Below, in pieces: positions 44,692 through 53,998 of a DNA stretch of 64,000 nucleotides (position 1 is its first letter; every line of letters starts with the position of its first letter). The notes under the pieces are model-generated. The model did no database searches. It was not told the origin of the DNA and saw only the letters and a program-made list of their open reading frames with translations. This stretch comes from CAIMFV01 sp040757715 (GTDB lineage Bacteria > Pseudomonadota > Alphaproteobacteria > Caulobacterales > Caulobacteraceae), in assembly GCA_040757715.1 (NCBI GenBank), contig JBFLWS010000001.1:62001-126000 (forward strand). The letters are read 5' to 3'. Position numbers and translations under genes: made by a program.

Positions 44692-45375
44692 CTACCGCGC
44701 CACCCACCCGCCGCACACGGGGAACACCTGGCCCACGAAGCAATTTGCGGCGTCGCTGCACAGGTAGGCGGCGAAGTGCGCGTCCTCGTCCGGGCTCACC
44801 AGTCGTCCGAGCGGCACCTCACGCTTCAACCGGTCCTGAAAGGCCGGGTTGGCCTGGACCTCCGGGGGGAAATAGGTGGGATTGTCGACGAAGTTTTGCG
44901 CGATGGCGTTGACCTGAATATTCATCGGCGCGAGCTCGACCCCCACCGCCTGGACATAGGAGATTTGAGCGCCCCGAGCGGCGCTATAGGTGGAGGCGCG
45001 CTTCATGCCGCGCAGCGCCGAGGTGCTGCCCATGACCAGAATCTTGCCGCCGCCACGGGCGCGCATGGTCGGGACAGCGGCGCGAACGAGTCTGGGGAGC
45101 GGATCGACGAGGTGAGCGAACACATCGCGCCATTCTGCGTCGTCCACGCTCAGCGCCGGGGTGCTGGGCGCTGCGATGGCTAGATTGGCCACCAGCACGT
45201 CGATCTCCCCCGCCGATTGCACCATCGCCTCGGGGGCCTCGGCGGGGACCGGAGACCTCGTATCGGCGATCACCTCCGCGCCGAGTTCGGCGAAAACCCG
45301 CGCCAGGGCCGGGCCCATGAATTGGTCGGCCTGGGTCAGCAGGATGCGCTTTCCCTTAAGGCTGCGTAGATCCAT
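44692..45375 (-). CDS. halohydrin dehalogenase (haloalcohol dehalogenase), SDR-derived
   Basis: A 227-residue SDR-fold protein with the marks of halohydrin dehalogenases, which turn vicinal haloalcohols into epoxides plus halide without a cofactor. The NAD-binding TGxxxGxG is replaced by T14-x4-F19-x-G21 (TQADQFMG), the known halide-site signature. The triad is S117-x12-Y130-x3-R134 (Ser-Tyr-Arg), in which Arg replaces the SDR lysine. The NFVDNPTYFPPE segment (161-172) is like the HheA/HheC substrate loop, and the end VFPVCGGW is as in HheC. The ATG at 45375 is set by likeness; the open frame runs on upstream antisense to metG but is not coding there. The biological substrate is unknown. Confidence 0.85.
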   Translation of the reverse strand: MDLRSLKGKRILLTQADQFMGPALARVFAELGAEVIADTRSPVPAEAPEAMVQSAGEIDVLVANLAIAAPSTPALSVDDAEWRDVFAHLVDPLPRLVRAAVPTMRARGGGKILVMGSTSALRGMKRASTYSAARGAQISYVQAVGVELAPMNIQVNAIAQNFVDNPTYFPPEVQANPAFQDRLKREVPLGRLVSPDEDAHFAAYLCSDAANCFVGQVFPVCGGWVAR

Positions 45376-45561
45376 TGAAGTGCTCCGCGTCTGATCGCCC
45401 TGGTCGGGGATGAGGTTAGAGCGGGCGGGCGAGGTGGAAAAGCGCCAAAGGCCTAGCAGTGAAAACATCCGCCTGACGGGTTTCGCAAAGCGGCGGGTCG
45501 GCCTTATATGTGCTCCCCGCTCGAACCTTCCGGGCGCCTCGCCTTTATCTGGGACCTGTCT

Positions 45562-47274
45562 ATGCCCCGCCGCATCCTCATCACCTCGGCGCTGCCGTAC
45601 ATCAATGGCGTGAAGCACCTGGGCAATCTGGCGGGGTCCATGCTGCCGGCGGACCTCTATGCGCGCTATCAACGGGCGCAAGGCAGCGAGGTGCTCTACA
45701 TCTGCGCCACCGATGAGCACGGCACCCCGGCGGAGCTGGCGGCCCAGGCGGCGGGCCAGGACGTGCGGGCCTATTGCGACGAGCAGCACGAGCTGCAGAA
45801 GTCCATCGGCGCCGCCTTTGGCCTTTCCTGGGACTGGTTCGGCCGCTCCTCCAGCGCGGAAAACCGGGAGCTGACCCAGCACTTCGCCGCGGTGCTGGAA
45901 GCCAAGGGGCTGATCGAAGAGCGCACCGACCGCATGGTCTATTCCATCGATGACGGCCGCTTCCTGCCGGATCGCTATGTGGAGGGGACCTGCCCCAAGT
46001 GCGGCTATGAGAAGGCCCGCGGCGATCAGTGCGACAATTGCGGCTCGCTGCTGGACCCGGTGGATCTGATCAATCCCTATTCGGCGGTGTCGGGATCGCG
46101 AAACCTGGAAGTGCGCGACACCAACCACCTCTATCTGCTGCAATCCAAGCTGCAGGAGCGAATCCGCGCCTTCATCGACAGCCGCGAAGGCTGGCCGAGC
46201 CTGACGCGCTCCATCGCCTACAAGCATCTGGACGAGGGGTTGATCGATCGTGGCATCACCCGCGACCTCGCCTGGGGCGTGCCGGTGGCCAAGGACGGCG
46301 TCTCGCGTCCGGGCTTTGAGAATAAGGTGTTCTACGTCTGGTTCGACGCCCCCATCGAATATATCGCCGCCACCGCAGAGTGGGCCAAGGCCACGGGCGG
46401 GGATTGGCGCCGCTGGTGGCGCACCGACGCGGGCGCGGACGACGTGCGCTACGTCGAGTTCATGGGCAAGGACAATGTCGCCTTCCACACGGTGAGCTTC
46501 CCGGCCACCATTCTCGGCTCCGACGAGCCGTGGAAGCTGGTGGACATGCTGAAGAGCTTCAACTGGCTCAACTGGTATGGCGGCAAGTTCTCCACCTCGC
46601 AGAAGCGCGGTGTGTTCATGGACGCGGCGCTGGAGCTGCTGCCCGCCGACTACTGGCGCTGGTATCTTCTGGCCCACGCTCCGGAGGGCTCGGACTCGGC
46701 CTTCACCTGGGAGCAGTTCCAGGCGGTGGTGAACAAGGACCTGGCCGATGTGCTGGGCAATTTCGTCAACCGCATCTTGAAGTTCACGGAGAGCCGTTTC
46801 GGCGGCGTGGTTCCCGAGGGCGGCGAGCCGGGCGAGCTGGAGGCCAAGCTGGCGGCCAATCTCTCCGCCCAGATTGCTGAGCTGAGCGAGCAGCTGGAGG
46901 CCATCGAAATCCGTAAGGCCGCGCAAGCGCTGCGGGCCATCTGGGTCGCCGGCAACGAATATCTGGCCGAGGCCGCGCCCTGGACCGCCATCAAGACCGA
47001 TCCGGCCCGCGCCGCGGTGATCACCCGCACGGCGCTCAATCTGGTGGCCCTCTACGCCCGGCTGTCGGCGCCCTTCATTCCCTCCGCCGCCAAGACCATC
47101 GCCGGCGCGGTGGGCCAGGGGGAGGTCGCCCAGACCTGGCCGCAGGCGGATGAGGCCTGGTGGAGCGTGCTGCCCGCCGGTCGCACGGTGCAGACGCCGG
47201 AGGTGCTATTCCGCAAGGTGGAGGACGCCCAGCTCGCCGAGTGGGCGGAGCGCTTCGGCGGCGCGGAGGCCTGA
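45562..47274 (+). CDS. metG: methionyl-tRNA synthetase
   Basis: MetRS charges tRNA-Met. The 570 residues start PRRILITSALPYINGVKHLGNLAGS. The class I HIGH motif reads HLGN, and the KMSKS motif reads KFSTS (WYGGKFSTSQKRG), both usual in alphaproteobacterial MetRS. The zinc knuckle CPKCGYEKARGDQCDNCG has four cysteines. The C-terminal tRNA-binding dimer domain of E. coli MetRS is absent. The ATG at 45562 follows likeness to homologues; the upstream 18 in-frame codons are rejected. It diverges from the halohydrin dehalogenase-like gene. Confidence 0.97.
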   Translation: MPRRILITSALPYINGVKHLGNLAGSMLPADLYARYQRAQGSEVLYICATDEHGTPAELAAQAAGQDVRAYCDEQHELQKSIGAAFGLSWDWFGRSSSAENRELTQHFAAVLEAKGLIEERTDRMVYSIDDGRFLPDRYVEGTCPKCGYEKARGDQCDNCGSLLDPVDLINPYSAVSGSRNLEVRDTNHLYLLQSKLQERIRAFIDSREGWPSLTRSIAYKHLDEGLIDRGITRDLAWGVPVAKDGVSRPGFENKVFYVWFDAPIEYIAATAEWAKATGGDWRRWWRTDAGADDVRYVEFMGKDNVAFHTVSFPATILGSDEPWKLVDMLKSFNWLNWYGGKFSTSQKRGVFMDAALELLPADYWRWYLLAHAPEGSDSAFTWEQFQAVVNKDLADVLGNFVNRILKFTESRFGGVVPEGGEPGELEAKLAANLSAQIAELSEQLEAIEIRKAAQALRAIWVAGNEYLAEAAPWTAIKTDPARAAVITRTALNLVALYARLSAPFIPSAAKTIAGAVGQGEVAQTWPQADEAWWSVLPAGRTVQTPEVLFRKVEDAQLAEWAERFGGAEA

Positions 47275-47331
47275 AACGACATCAGCCGCCCGGCAGGACC
47301 GAACGGCTGATGAATTCTCAGCTCGATGGTT

Positions 47332-48855
47332 TCAGTTCGCGGTTTCAGCGCCCTGAACCGCCAGGCGCGACTGCTTGCGCGCCGCCGCCGAACGCGACGG
47401 GCTGGAGCGGCCGCGGGCGAGCCAGGCCACCACCAGGGCGGCAATGAGCACCAGCAGCGCGATGGCCAGCACCCGGGTGGTCAGCTTGAGACCGCCCGCG
47501 CTGCGCTGGATGGCGCCGAGGCTGATCTTTTCCGCGCCCGCGCCGGCGAGTTCAGCGCCGAGATCGGCGTGCAGACCCTTGGCGCCCGGCTGGGCCGACA
47601 CGGTCCAGTGGAATTCGGTGGGCTGGCCCACCTTCAGCGGCAGCGAGGCCGGCTCTTCCGGATGCACGGCGAAGCCGTCGCCGGACAGCACCGCGTTCAG
47701 GTTCACCGAGGCGGCTGCGTCGGAGAGGCCCTGCTTACCCGCTTCCTTACGCACGATCTCGGCGAAATTAGCGGGCAGGACGAGGCTGACGTCAGCGTCC
47801 TGGTTGGGGGTGAAGCGCGAGGGCGCCTTCAGCACGGCGACCTTGGCCACCTGCTGGGTGAGGGCGCTCTGCAGGGCGGCGACCTTCGCTTGACGATCGT
47901 CGGTGGGCGCGGGCGTCGGGGCGGTGGGCGGGCTGATCACGGTGGTGGTGGCGGCCACCGCAGCGCCGGTCGCGACGGCCTTCGCCGCTAGCTGTTCCTT
48001 CTCCGCCTTCGCCTTGTCCTGCGCGGCCTTCACCTTGGCGGCGAGCGCCTTGGCGTCAGAGTTCGCCTTGGCCTTGGCGGCGGCTTGAGCCGCGAGCGCC
48101 TTGTCCTGTTCCGCCTTCAGCTTGGCGTCGGCGTCAGCCTTGGCTTTCGCCTTGGCGGCGGCCTGAGCCGCCAGCGCCTTGTCCTGTTCAGCCTTCAGCT
48201 TGGCGGCGGCTAGGGCCTTGGCGTCGATGCTCGGCTGCGTCTTGGCGACCGACGCGGTGACGGGCTTCGGCGCGACCGCTGCGACCTTGGTCGGTTGGGC
48301 CTTGGGAGTCGGCTTTACGGCGGCGGTCTGTACGGCCGCGGATTGCGGCGCAGACGCCTTGACGCGAACGCCAGCACGGGCGTTGTCCGGAATGGGGGCC
48401 ATGGCCGGCGCAGCTTCTTCCGGACGGGCCGTGGAAAGGTGGGCGGTTTGATAGACAGCGTGCACGCGCGGCTTGGCCGGCGCAGCGTCGGCCTTGGCGC
48501 TCGTCGGGGCCACCGCCGGCTTCGGTTCAACGGCGGCGAGGACGTGGGTCTTCGGGGCGCGGCCCTTGGCCGGCGGATCGGGAATGGGGGCCATGGCCAG
48601 CACGGCCGAGCCATCCATGGCCGCGGCAGCGGTCGAAACCGTCGGCGCTGCTGGCGGAGGCGGCGGCGGGGCGGGGGGCTGAGCGGTGGGCGCGACGCTG
48701 GGCGCGCCCATGATGTCGGCCGCGGGGGGCGGCGGCGGCGCGTCATGCGTGGGCGTCGGGCCGGGTTGGCCGCAAGCCGCAAGCGTCAGGACAGCGCCCG
48801 CCACGAGCGTGCGGACCGCGAATTTACGGTCAAACTGAAGGCGCCAAGCGACCAT
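47332..48855 (-). CDS. lipoprotein with Lys/Ala-rich repeat helix and C-terminal membrane helix
   Basis: I do not recognise a named family for this 507-residue protein. A lipobox LAAC (Cys28) follows a basic N-terminus, so it should be a lipoprotein. A proline-rich region (to ~residue 90) precedes a long Ala/Lys/Glu-rich region, where LKAEQDKALAAQAAAKAKA occurs twice in tandem. A beta-rich domain of ~150 residues (ADVSLVLPANFAEIV, FHWTVSAQPGAKGLHADL) follows, then a hydrophobic helix VLAIALLVLIAALVVAWLA (~462-480) and a basic tail (RGRSSPSRSAAARKQSR). Two membrane anchors at opposite ends are unusual. It may tie outer and inner membranes together, as TolA-like proteins do (inference). A palindrome-free gap separates it from rlmB. 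Confidence 0.8.
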   Translation of the reverse strand: MVAWRLQFDRKFAVRTLVAGAVLTLAACGQPGPTPTHDAPPPPPAADIMGAPSVAPTAQPPAPPPPPPAAPTVSTAAAAMDGSAVLAMAPIPDPPAKGRAPKTHVLAAVEPKPAVAPTSAKADAAPAKPRVHAVYQTAHLSTARPEEAAPAMAPIPDNARAGVRVKASAPQSAAVQTAAVKPTPKAQPTKVAAVAPKPVTASVAKTQPSIDAKALAAAKLKAEQDKALAAQAAAKAKAKADADAKLKAEQDKALAAQAAAKAKANSDAKALAAKVKAAQDKAKAEKEQLAAKAVATGAAVAATTTVISPPTAPTPAPTDDRQAKVAALQSALTQQVAKVAVLKAPSRFTPNQDADVSLVLPANFAEIVRKEAGKQGLSDAAASVNLNAVLSGDGFAVHPEEPASLPLKVGQPTEFHWTVSAQPGAKGLHADLGAELAGAGAEKISLGAIQRSAGGLKLTTRVLAIALLVLIAALVVAWLARGRSSPSRSAAARKQSRLAVQGAETAN

Positions 48856-48953
48856 GGCGTTCGATGCTCCCCACCTGCGATCCAGACGCGCGCAAAGCCC
48901 CGTCGGCCCGGATCGCTCCGACACGCTAGAAGAGCCTGAGACTTAATGGAAAA

Positions 48954-49814
48954 TCAATGCTGTTCGCGTGACGCGCGTCTGACATTTGGTTGACAGGACG
49001 CATAGAGGGCGATCGCCGCCGCCGAGGCCACGTTTAAGCTCTCGAATCCGCCCGGCATGGGGATGCGGGCGAGCTCGTCGCAGTGCTCGCTGACCAGCCG
49101 GCGCAGGCCCTCGCCCTCGGAGCCGAGCACCAGCACCGTGGGGCGATCATCCAGCACCTCGGCCAAGGTTCCTTCCGCCTCGCCGGCGAGGCCCACGGCG
49201 CGCCAACCGAGGTCCGCCAGCTCCTCAAGGGCGCGCGACAGGTTCACCACCCGAGCGCAGGGCACGCGCTCCAGGGCGCCGGCTGCGGCCTTGGCGAGGG
49301 CGCCGGACGGGGGCGGGGCGCGACGGTCCTGCATCACGACGCCTTTAGCCCCGAAAGCGGCGGCGGAGCGCAGGATGGCGCCGACGTTCTGCGGATCGGT
49401 CACCTGGTCGAGCACCAGAATCACCCCCTCCGCCGGCTCAGCCAAGGCGGCGAGGGAAACATCGGGCAGATCATCGGCGAACAGGGCCACGCCCTGGTGC
49501 GCGGCGCCCGGCGGCAAGAGCCGGGCGAGGTCGCCATTGGCGGTGAGCTCCAGACCTTTCAAATCCAGCGGCGGCCTCAGGGCCGCCAACTCCTTGGCCC
49601 GCCCCTCGGTGGCGAGGAGGCGCAAGGGCTTGGCGCGATTGGGATTTTGCAGCGCGGCCTCTACCGCATGCCAGCCCCAGATCCAGCCGCGACCTTCTTC
49701 TGTCGGCCGACGATGCGGGGCCGGGCGATGGCCGCCGGCGCCCTCCCGGCGCGGTGCGGAAAATCCTCCGCTTTTCCGGCCTTTCTGATCGTTGCGTTCC
49801 CGAAAAGACGACAC
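48954..49814 (-). CDS. rlmB: RlmB-type 23S rRNA 2'-O-methyltransferase (SpoU/TrmH family)
   Basis: A 286-residue SPOUT methyltransferase that would methylate G2251 of 23S rRNA. After a 40-residue basic N-terminal tail, WIWGWHAVEAALQNPNR starts the L30e-like substrate-binding domain. The trefoil-knot motifs are ILVLDQVTDPQNVGAILRSAAAFG, VLVLGSEGEGLRRLV and PMPGGFESLNVASAAAIALY, where the last holds the AdoMet loop. The start is a GTG at 49814 supported by GGAG about 9 bases upstream. It diverges from the tRNA-Tyr-tRNA-Gly-tuf group, an arrangement conserved in alphaproteobacteria. Confidence 0.94.
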   Translation of the reverse strand: MSSFRERNDQKGRKSGGFSAPRREGAGGHRPAPHRRPTEEGRGWIWGWHAVEAALQNPNRAKPLRLLATEGRAKELAALRPPLDLKGLELTANGDLARLLPPGAAHQGVALFADDLPDVSLAALAEPAEGVILVLDQVTDPQNVGAILRSAAAFGAKGVVMQDRRAPPPSGALAKAAAGALERVPCARVVNLSRALEELADLGWRAVGLAGEAEGTLAEVLDDRPTVLVLGSEGEGLRRLVSEHCDELARIPMPGGFESLNVASAAAIALYASCQPNVRRASREQH

Positions 49815-49940
49815 TATAAGACGCGCTCCGATTTGGGCCCCCGCTCACGGTGGGGCGTTTAACACGCCCGTTCTGTGATCGGAGGTCTTTTTTGTTCCGT
49901 TCCCCTTAAGGCGCGGAGCACGGCGCGGCGACGCGCTGGC

Positions 49941-50026
49941 GGAGGGGTGGCCGAGCGGTCAATGGCAGCAGACTGTAAATCTGCCGACGAATGTCTACGT
50001 TGGTTCGAATCCAACCCCCTCCACCA
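49941..50026 (+). tRNA. tRNA-Tyr (anticodon GTA)
   Basis: The acceptor GGAGGGG pairs with CCCCTCC. The anticodon arm CAGACTGTAAATCTG carries GTA. The variable arm is long, as in class II tRNAs, and the T-arm holds GGTTCGAATCC. A discriminator A and an encoded CCA end the gene. Confidence 0.97.
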
Positions 50027-50148
50027 TGATTTCCGGCCCGGCGAGGCGGCGGCTTTCCCGGCTGCACGCCCTCGACCGGGCCGTCCATGTTGAACCAAAG
50101 CTCGATCGGCCTCGGCCGTTGGGCCGAAACCGAAGGACGAGGCTTTTT

Positions 50149-50222
50149 GCGGGTATAGCACAATGGTAGTGCAGCAGCCTTCCAAGCTGAGGATGCCGGT
50201 TCGATCCCGGCTACCCGCTCCA
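50149..50222 (+). tRNA. tRNA-Gly (anticodon TCC)
   Basis: The acceptor GCGGGTA pairs with TACCCGC. The anticodon loop CTTCCAA carries TCC. The D-arm AGCACAATGGTAGTGC and T-arm GGTTCGATCCC are regular. The discriminator is T and the CCA end is encoded. It precedes tuf by 47 bases. Confidence 0.97.
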
Positions 50223-50269
50223 AGTCGATAACAACCCCCAAACGCGCAGCCCGCCGGCGAAGGTGAACA

Positions 50270-51460
<1,191 letters not shown>

Positions 51461-51466
51461 TGATCC

Positions 51467-51488
51467 CGCAGGCTCGAGCGAGCCTGCG
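51467..51488. repeat. perfect hairpin after tuf
   Basis: CGCAGGCT-cgagcg-AGCCTGCG, an eight-base perfect stem, begins six bases past the tuf stop. It has no T-run. Its right arm AGCCTGCGAC recurs at the far end of the neighbouring palindromic repeat. Confidence 0.8.
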
Positions 51489-51497
51489 ACCTAAGTA

Positions 51498-51540
51498 AGG
51501 CTCGAGGAAAAGTGGGAACCGGTTTTCCGCCCGCGAGCCT
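51498..51540. repeat. palindromic intergenic repeat, copy 5 (core with unrelated arms)
   Basis: The core AAGTGGGAACCGGTTTT has GAGGAAAA before and CCGCCCGCG after, the same as copy 3. The outer arms AGGCTCG and CGAGCCT are complementary to each other but different from those of other copies. It lies between tuf and the convergent nnrU-like gene. Direct repeats close to AGCCTGCGAC-TAAG flank it (about 51481-51494 and 51537-51548). Confidence 0.85.
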
Positions 51541-51560
51541 GCGACTTAGATAAAAGATTC

Positions 51561-51595
51561 GGGGCGCTCGCTTCCCCCCCACCTAAGAGCGCCCC
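51561..51595. terminator. hairpin between tuf and nnrU-like gene
   Basis: GGGGCGCTC pairs perfectly with GAGCGCCCC across a 17-base loop that holds a run of C. The T content on either side is low (GTCTT to the right; AATCTTTTA on the minus strand), so it is only a moderate terminator candidate, perhaps acting both ways. A second GC-rich hairpin (CCCCGCCG with CGGCGGGG, near 51642-51670) and a doubled CTCGCGTTTTGG (near 51671 and 51707) lie further on; no gene is seen between 51461 and 51743. Confidence 0.5.
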
Positions 51596-51743
51596 GTCTT
51601 AAGCGGCAGGTCCACCCCCCACCGGACCGCCGCCCTTGCAGGCCCCGCCGACGCTGACGCGCCGGCGGGGTCTCGCGTTTTGGGGTTGCCCCACAACGGC
51701 GGGGGCTCGCGTTTTGGCGCCCGTGAATGAAGTGGGAGACGGC

Positions 51744-52430
51744 TCAGAGACCGCCGAACACCACGCCGCCATGCACCGTGGCGACGCCGATATAGACCAC
51801 CACGGCTGCAAGGATGCGCCACCAGTCGATCTCGGCGAGGCGAAGGCTCTGCCGGCCGGCCAGAATTGCGGCGAAGGGGACATTGGACGTGCGATCCTGG
51901 AACACCAGCCACTTGTCGCCCAGCTGACGGCGGCGCTTGGCGTCGATGCTGAAGGTTCCGACCACCGCCACCAGCAAAAGAGTCCCGAACAGCAGGACGT
52001 CGCTCAGCTTGCCCTGCACCAGCAGGTGAGCGATGGCCCACAAGGTCACGCCCCACAAAAACGGATGCCGGGTGATGCGGATCATGCCGCGCGCCGGCTC
52101 GAAACGGTCGAGCACCGCCAGTTGTCCTACAGCTGTAGGGGTAGGCGTGGTGAGGCCCGGCACGATGAACAAAAAGGCGATGGCCTGAAGACCAAGAGCA
52201 ATTTCGCGGGTGAGCGTCGTCGGCCCCCAGAAGGCGTGATCAGCCGCGCTTCCGCGCGCATCCTTAAACGCGAAGCCGAGCCAGACCAGTGACGCCAGCG
52301 AAGCGATGGAGAAGAGCACCGAAAATCCAGGTTCCGTGACCACTCGAACAATGGCCTGCCGAAGCGGTGTTCCTGAAATGAGAAGGTGCAGGAGGACGAA
52401 CACCAGGGCCGCTGTCGCCAACGCCGTCAT
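51744..52430 (-). CDS. NnrU family membrane protein
   Basis: A 228-residue integral membrane protein with about six hydrophobic segments. The NnrU family signature is clear: MIRITRHPFLWGVTLWAIAHLLVQGKLSDVLLFG, then GTFSIDAKRRRQLGDKW. The RHP motif is like that of isoprenylcysteine methyltransferase/NnrU proteins. NnrU was named from nitric-oxide-related gene clusters, but no nitrite or NO reductase gene is nearby and the activity is unknown. The ATG at 52430 has GGGGGAT upstream; an in-frame longer form adds a cysteine-containing unlikely leader. Confidence 0.88.
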   Translation of the reverse strand: MTALATAALVFVLLHLLISGTPLRQAIVRVVTEPGFSVLFSIASLASLVWLGFAFKDARGSAADHAFWGPTTLTREIALGLQAIAFLFIVPGLTTPTPTAVGQLAVLDRFEPARGMIRITRHPFLWGVTLWAIAHLLVQGKLSDVLLFGTLLLVAVVGTFSIDAKRRRQLGDKWLVFQDRTSNVPFAAILAGRQSLRLAEIDWWRILAAVVVYIGVATVHGGVVFGGL

Positions 52431-52504
52431 ATCATCCCCCGCGCCCCAAGAAGGTGGCGCGCAAAATGCCGACGCGCGAGCCGTCTGGCAATATGGTGAA
52501 TGCG

Positions 52505-53032
52505 TCAACCGGCGCTGACCGGGCGGCGAATCATCGCCTCCACCCGGCTGAACAGCCGTCGCGCCGCCCGCAGCGCGCCCTCCGGGTCGCTCTCGGCGTC
52601 GCCGCCGACATCGTAGAGCTCGAGCTCGAAGTCCGGATCGCGCACGTCGTCGAACACGAGGCGCACCGCCACCCGGCGCACCTGGGGCGAGGTCTGGTCG
52701 AGCGCCTTGCGCTGTTCGCCGCGGAAGGCCCGCGCCTTCACCTCGCCGTCGAACAACAGCTCCGCGCCGATCACCTCGTCGAAATCATAGATGAGACCGG
52801 CGTCTCCGGGCCCTCGCACGAGCGCCAGACGCGCGCCGTCGAAGTCGAGCGCCACCCCCTGGTCACGATGCGAGGCGGTGACCATGGCGTCGGCCGGGCC
52901 GCCAAGCCGCCGCAAGAGGGCGCGCTCCAGCCGCCGCGCCGGGGCGAGCCACCATGAGGCTGCGCCCACCGCTGCAAGCCCCGCAAAGGCGAGCATCACG
53001 AAGGCGAGGAGGGCGGCGGCGGCGGAATCCAT
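52505..53032 (-). CDS. hypothetical protein with N-terminal membrane helix
   Basis: A 175-residue protein with one N-terminal transmembrane helix (AAAALLAFVMLAFAGLAAVGAASW) and a soluble part with a strand-rich pattern (GVALDFDGARLALVRG, LIYDFDEVIGAELLFDGEVKAR, VRLVFDDVRDPDFELELYDV). The GLIYDFDEVIGAELL pattern is like short PH-type domains. I cannot name a family. It is 74 bases upstream of the nnrU-like gene on the same strand. Copy 4 of the palindromic repeat lies before its start, between it and xth. Confidence 0.75.
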   Translation of the reverse strand: MDSAAAALLAFVMLAFAGLAAVGAASWWLAPARRLERALLRRLGGPADAMVTASHRDQGVALDFDGARLALVRGPGDAGLIYDFDEVIGAELLFDGEVKARAFRGEQRKALDQTSPQVRRVAVRLVFDDVRDPDFELELYDVGGDAESDPEGALRAARRLFSRVEAMIRRPVSAG

Positions 53033-53050
53033 GGGGGGAGGCTAGCGCCT

Positions 53051-53153
53051 AGAGCAAAATCCGATCAAATAGAATCGGACTTTGCTCATATCCAATTGAA
53101 TATATAGCATTTTTGATCCGAAAACCGGTTCCCACTTTTCGGAAAATGCTCAA
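53051..53153. repeat. palindromic intergenic repeat, copy 4 (modules A and B)
   Basis: Module A (53051-53087) has arms GAGCAAAATCCGAT and ATCGGACTTTGCTC with one mismatch. The linker is TCCAATTGAA, the same as in copy 2. Module B (53105-53151) has the core AACCGGTTCCCACTT with arms GCATTTT and AAAATGC. The order and orientation are those of copy 2. It lies between two genes on the minus strand, after the xth stop. Confidence 0.9.
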
Positions 53154-53175
53154 GGCCCATCAACGAAAAGCGGCC

Positions 53176-53955
53176 TCAGTCGGCGAGTTCGATCACCACC
53201 GGCACGTGGTCCGAAGGCTTGTCCCAACCGCGCACGTCGCGCTCCACCCCCGCGCTTTGCAGGCGGTCGGCGGCCTGAGGCGAGAGGAGGGCGTGGTCGA
53301 TGCGGATGCCGTGGTCCCGTGGCCAGGCCATGGCCTGGTAGTCCCAAAAGGTATAGGCGTGAGGTGCGACGCTGCGAGCCTCGATGGCGTCGGTGAGGCC
53401 GAGCCACTTCAAACCGCGATAGGCGGCGCGGCTTTGCGGCTGGAAGAGGGCGTCGCCAAGCCAGGCCTTGGGATCGTCGCAATCAGCGGGTTCGGGGATG
53501 ACATTATAGTCTCCCGTCAGCACGAAGGCCTCTTCCAGCTTCAGCAGCGCCTCGGCATGGGATTTGAGCCGCTCGAGCCAAGCGAGCTTGTAGGTGAATT
53601 TCTCAGTCCCCACGGGATTGCCGTTGGGGGCGTAGAGGCCGCACAGGCGCACCGGCCGGGGGGCGGCGATCAGGGCTTCGATGTAACGAGCCTGCTCGTC
53701 GCCGTCATCTCCGGGCAAGCCGCGGCGCAAATCGTCAATGGGGTGTTTCGAGAGCAGGGCCACGCCGTTGTAGGTCTTCTGGCCGTGAACGGCGACGTTA
53801 TAACCGAGCGATTCGAACGCCTCGGCCGGGAACTTTTCGTCGACGCACTTGATCTCCTGCAGGACCGCCGCGTCGGGCGCGGCTTCGCGGAACCAGCGCA
53901 GCACGGTCTCAAGCCGCGCGTTGATCGAATTGACGTTCCAGGTGGCGATGCGCAT
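53176..53955 (-). CDS. xth: exodeoxyribonuclease III (AP endonuclease)
   Basis: A 259-residue EEP-fold DNA repair enzyme that cuts at abasic sites and trims 3' ends. Motifs in order: RIATWNVNSINARL (residues 2-15), LQEIKC with the metal-binding glutamate, YNGVALLSKHP, YAPNGNP, LTGDYNVIP (N for catalysis), FWDYQAMAWPRDHGIRIDHALL and the final KPSDHVPVV. Length and motifs are full. It should work in base excision repair in the cytoplasm. It lies 44 bases downstream of erpA on the same strand. Confidence 0.96.
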   Translation of the reverse strand: MRIATWNVNSINARLETVLRWFREAAPDAAVLQEIKCVDEKFPAEAFESLGYNVAVHGQKTYNGVALLSKHPIDDLRRGLPGDDGDEQARYIEALIAAPRPVRLCGLYAPNGNPVGTEKFTYKLAWLERLKSHAEALLKLEEAFVLTGDYNVIPEPADCDDPKAWLGDALFQPQSRAAYRGLKWLGLTDAIEARSVAPHAYTFWDYQAMAWPRDHGIRIDHALLSPQAADRLQSAGVERDVRGWDKPSDHVPVVIELAD

Positions 53956-53998
53956 GGGCCTTGCTTAGCCGAGCCGGTGGGCTGTGGCGACTCTTCGC

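Noticed and set aside
44692..45375. Ordinary NAD(P)-dependent SDR oxidoreductase
   Set aside because: The glycine-rich cofactor motif and the catalytic lysine are both missing, and both replacements fit halohydrin dehalogenases.
45376..46926. Long open frame running upstream of the halohydrin dehalogenase-like gene, opposite metG
   Set aside because: It is the mirror of the metG reading frame in GC-rich DNA; the homologous part begins at 45375 and metG is certain.
45562..47274. HLGN and KFSTS in MetRS as damaged catalytic motifs
   Set aside because: These variants are usual in alphaproteobacterial MetRS and the rest of the enzyme is complete.
51600..51743. A small gene or the tRNA-Trp-secE region after tuf
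   Set aside because: Only GC-rich hairpins and a doubled CTCGCGTTTTGG are present; no tRNA fold or supported start codon is seen.
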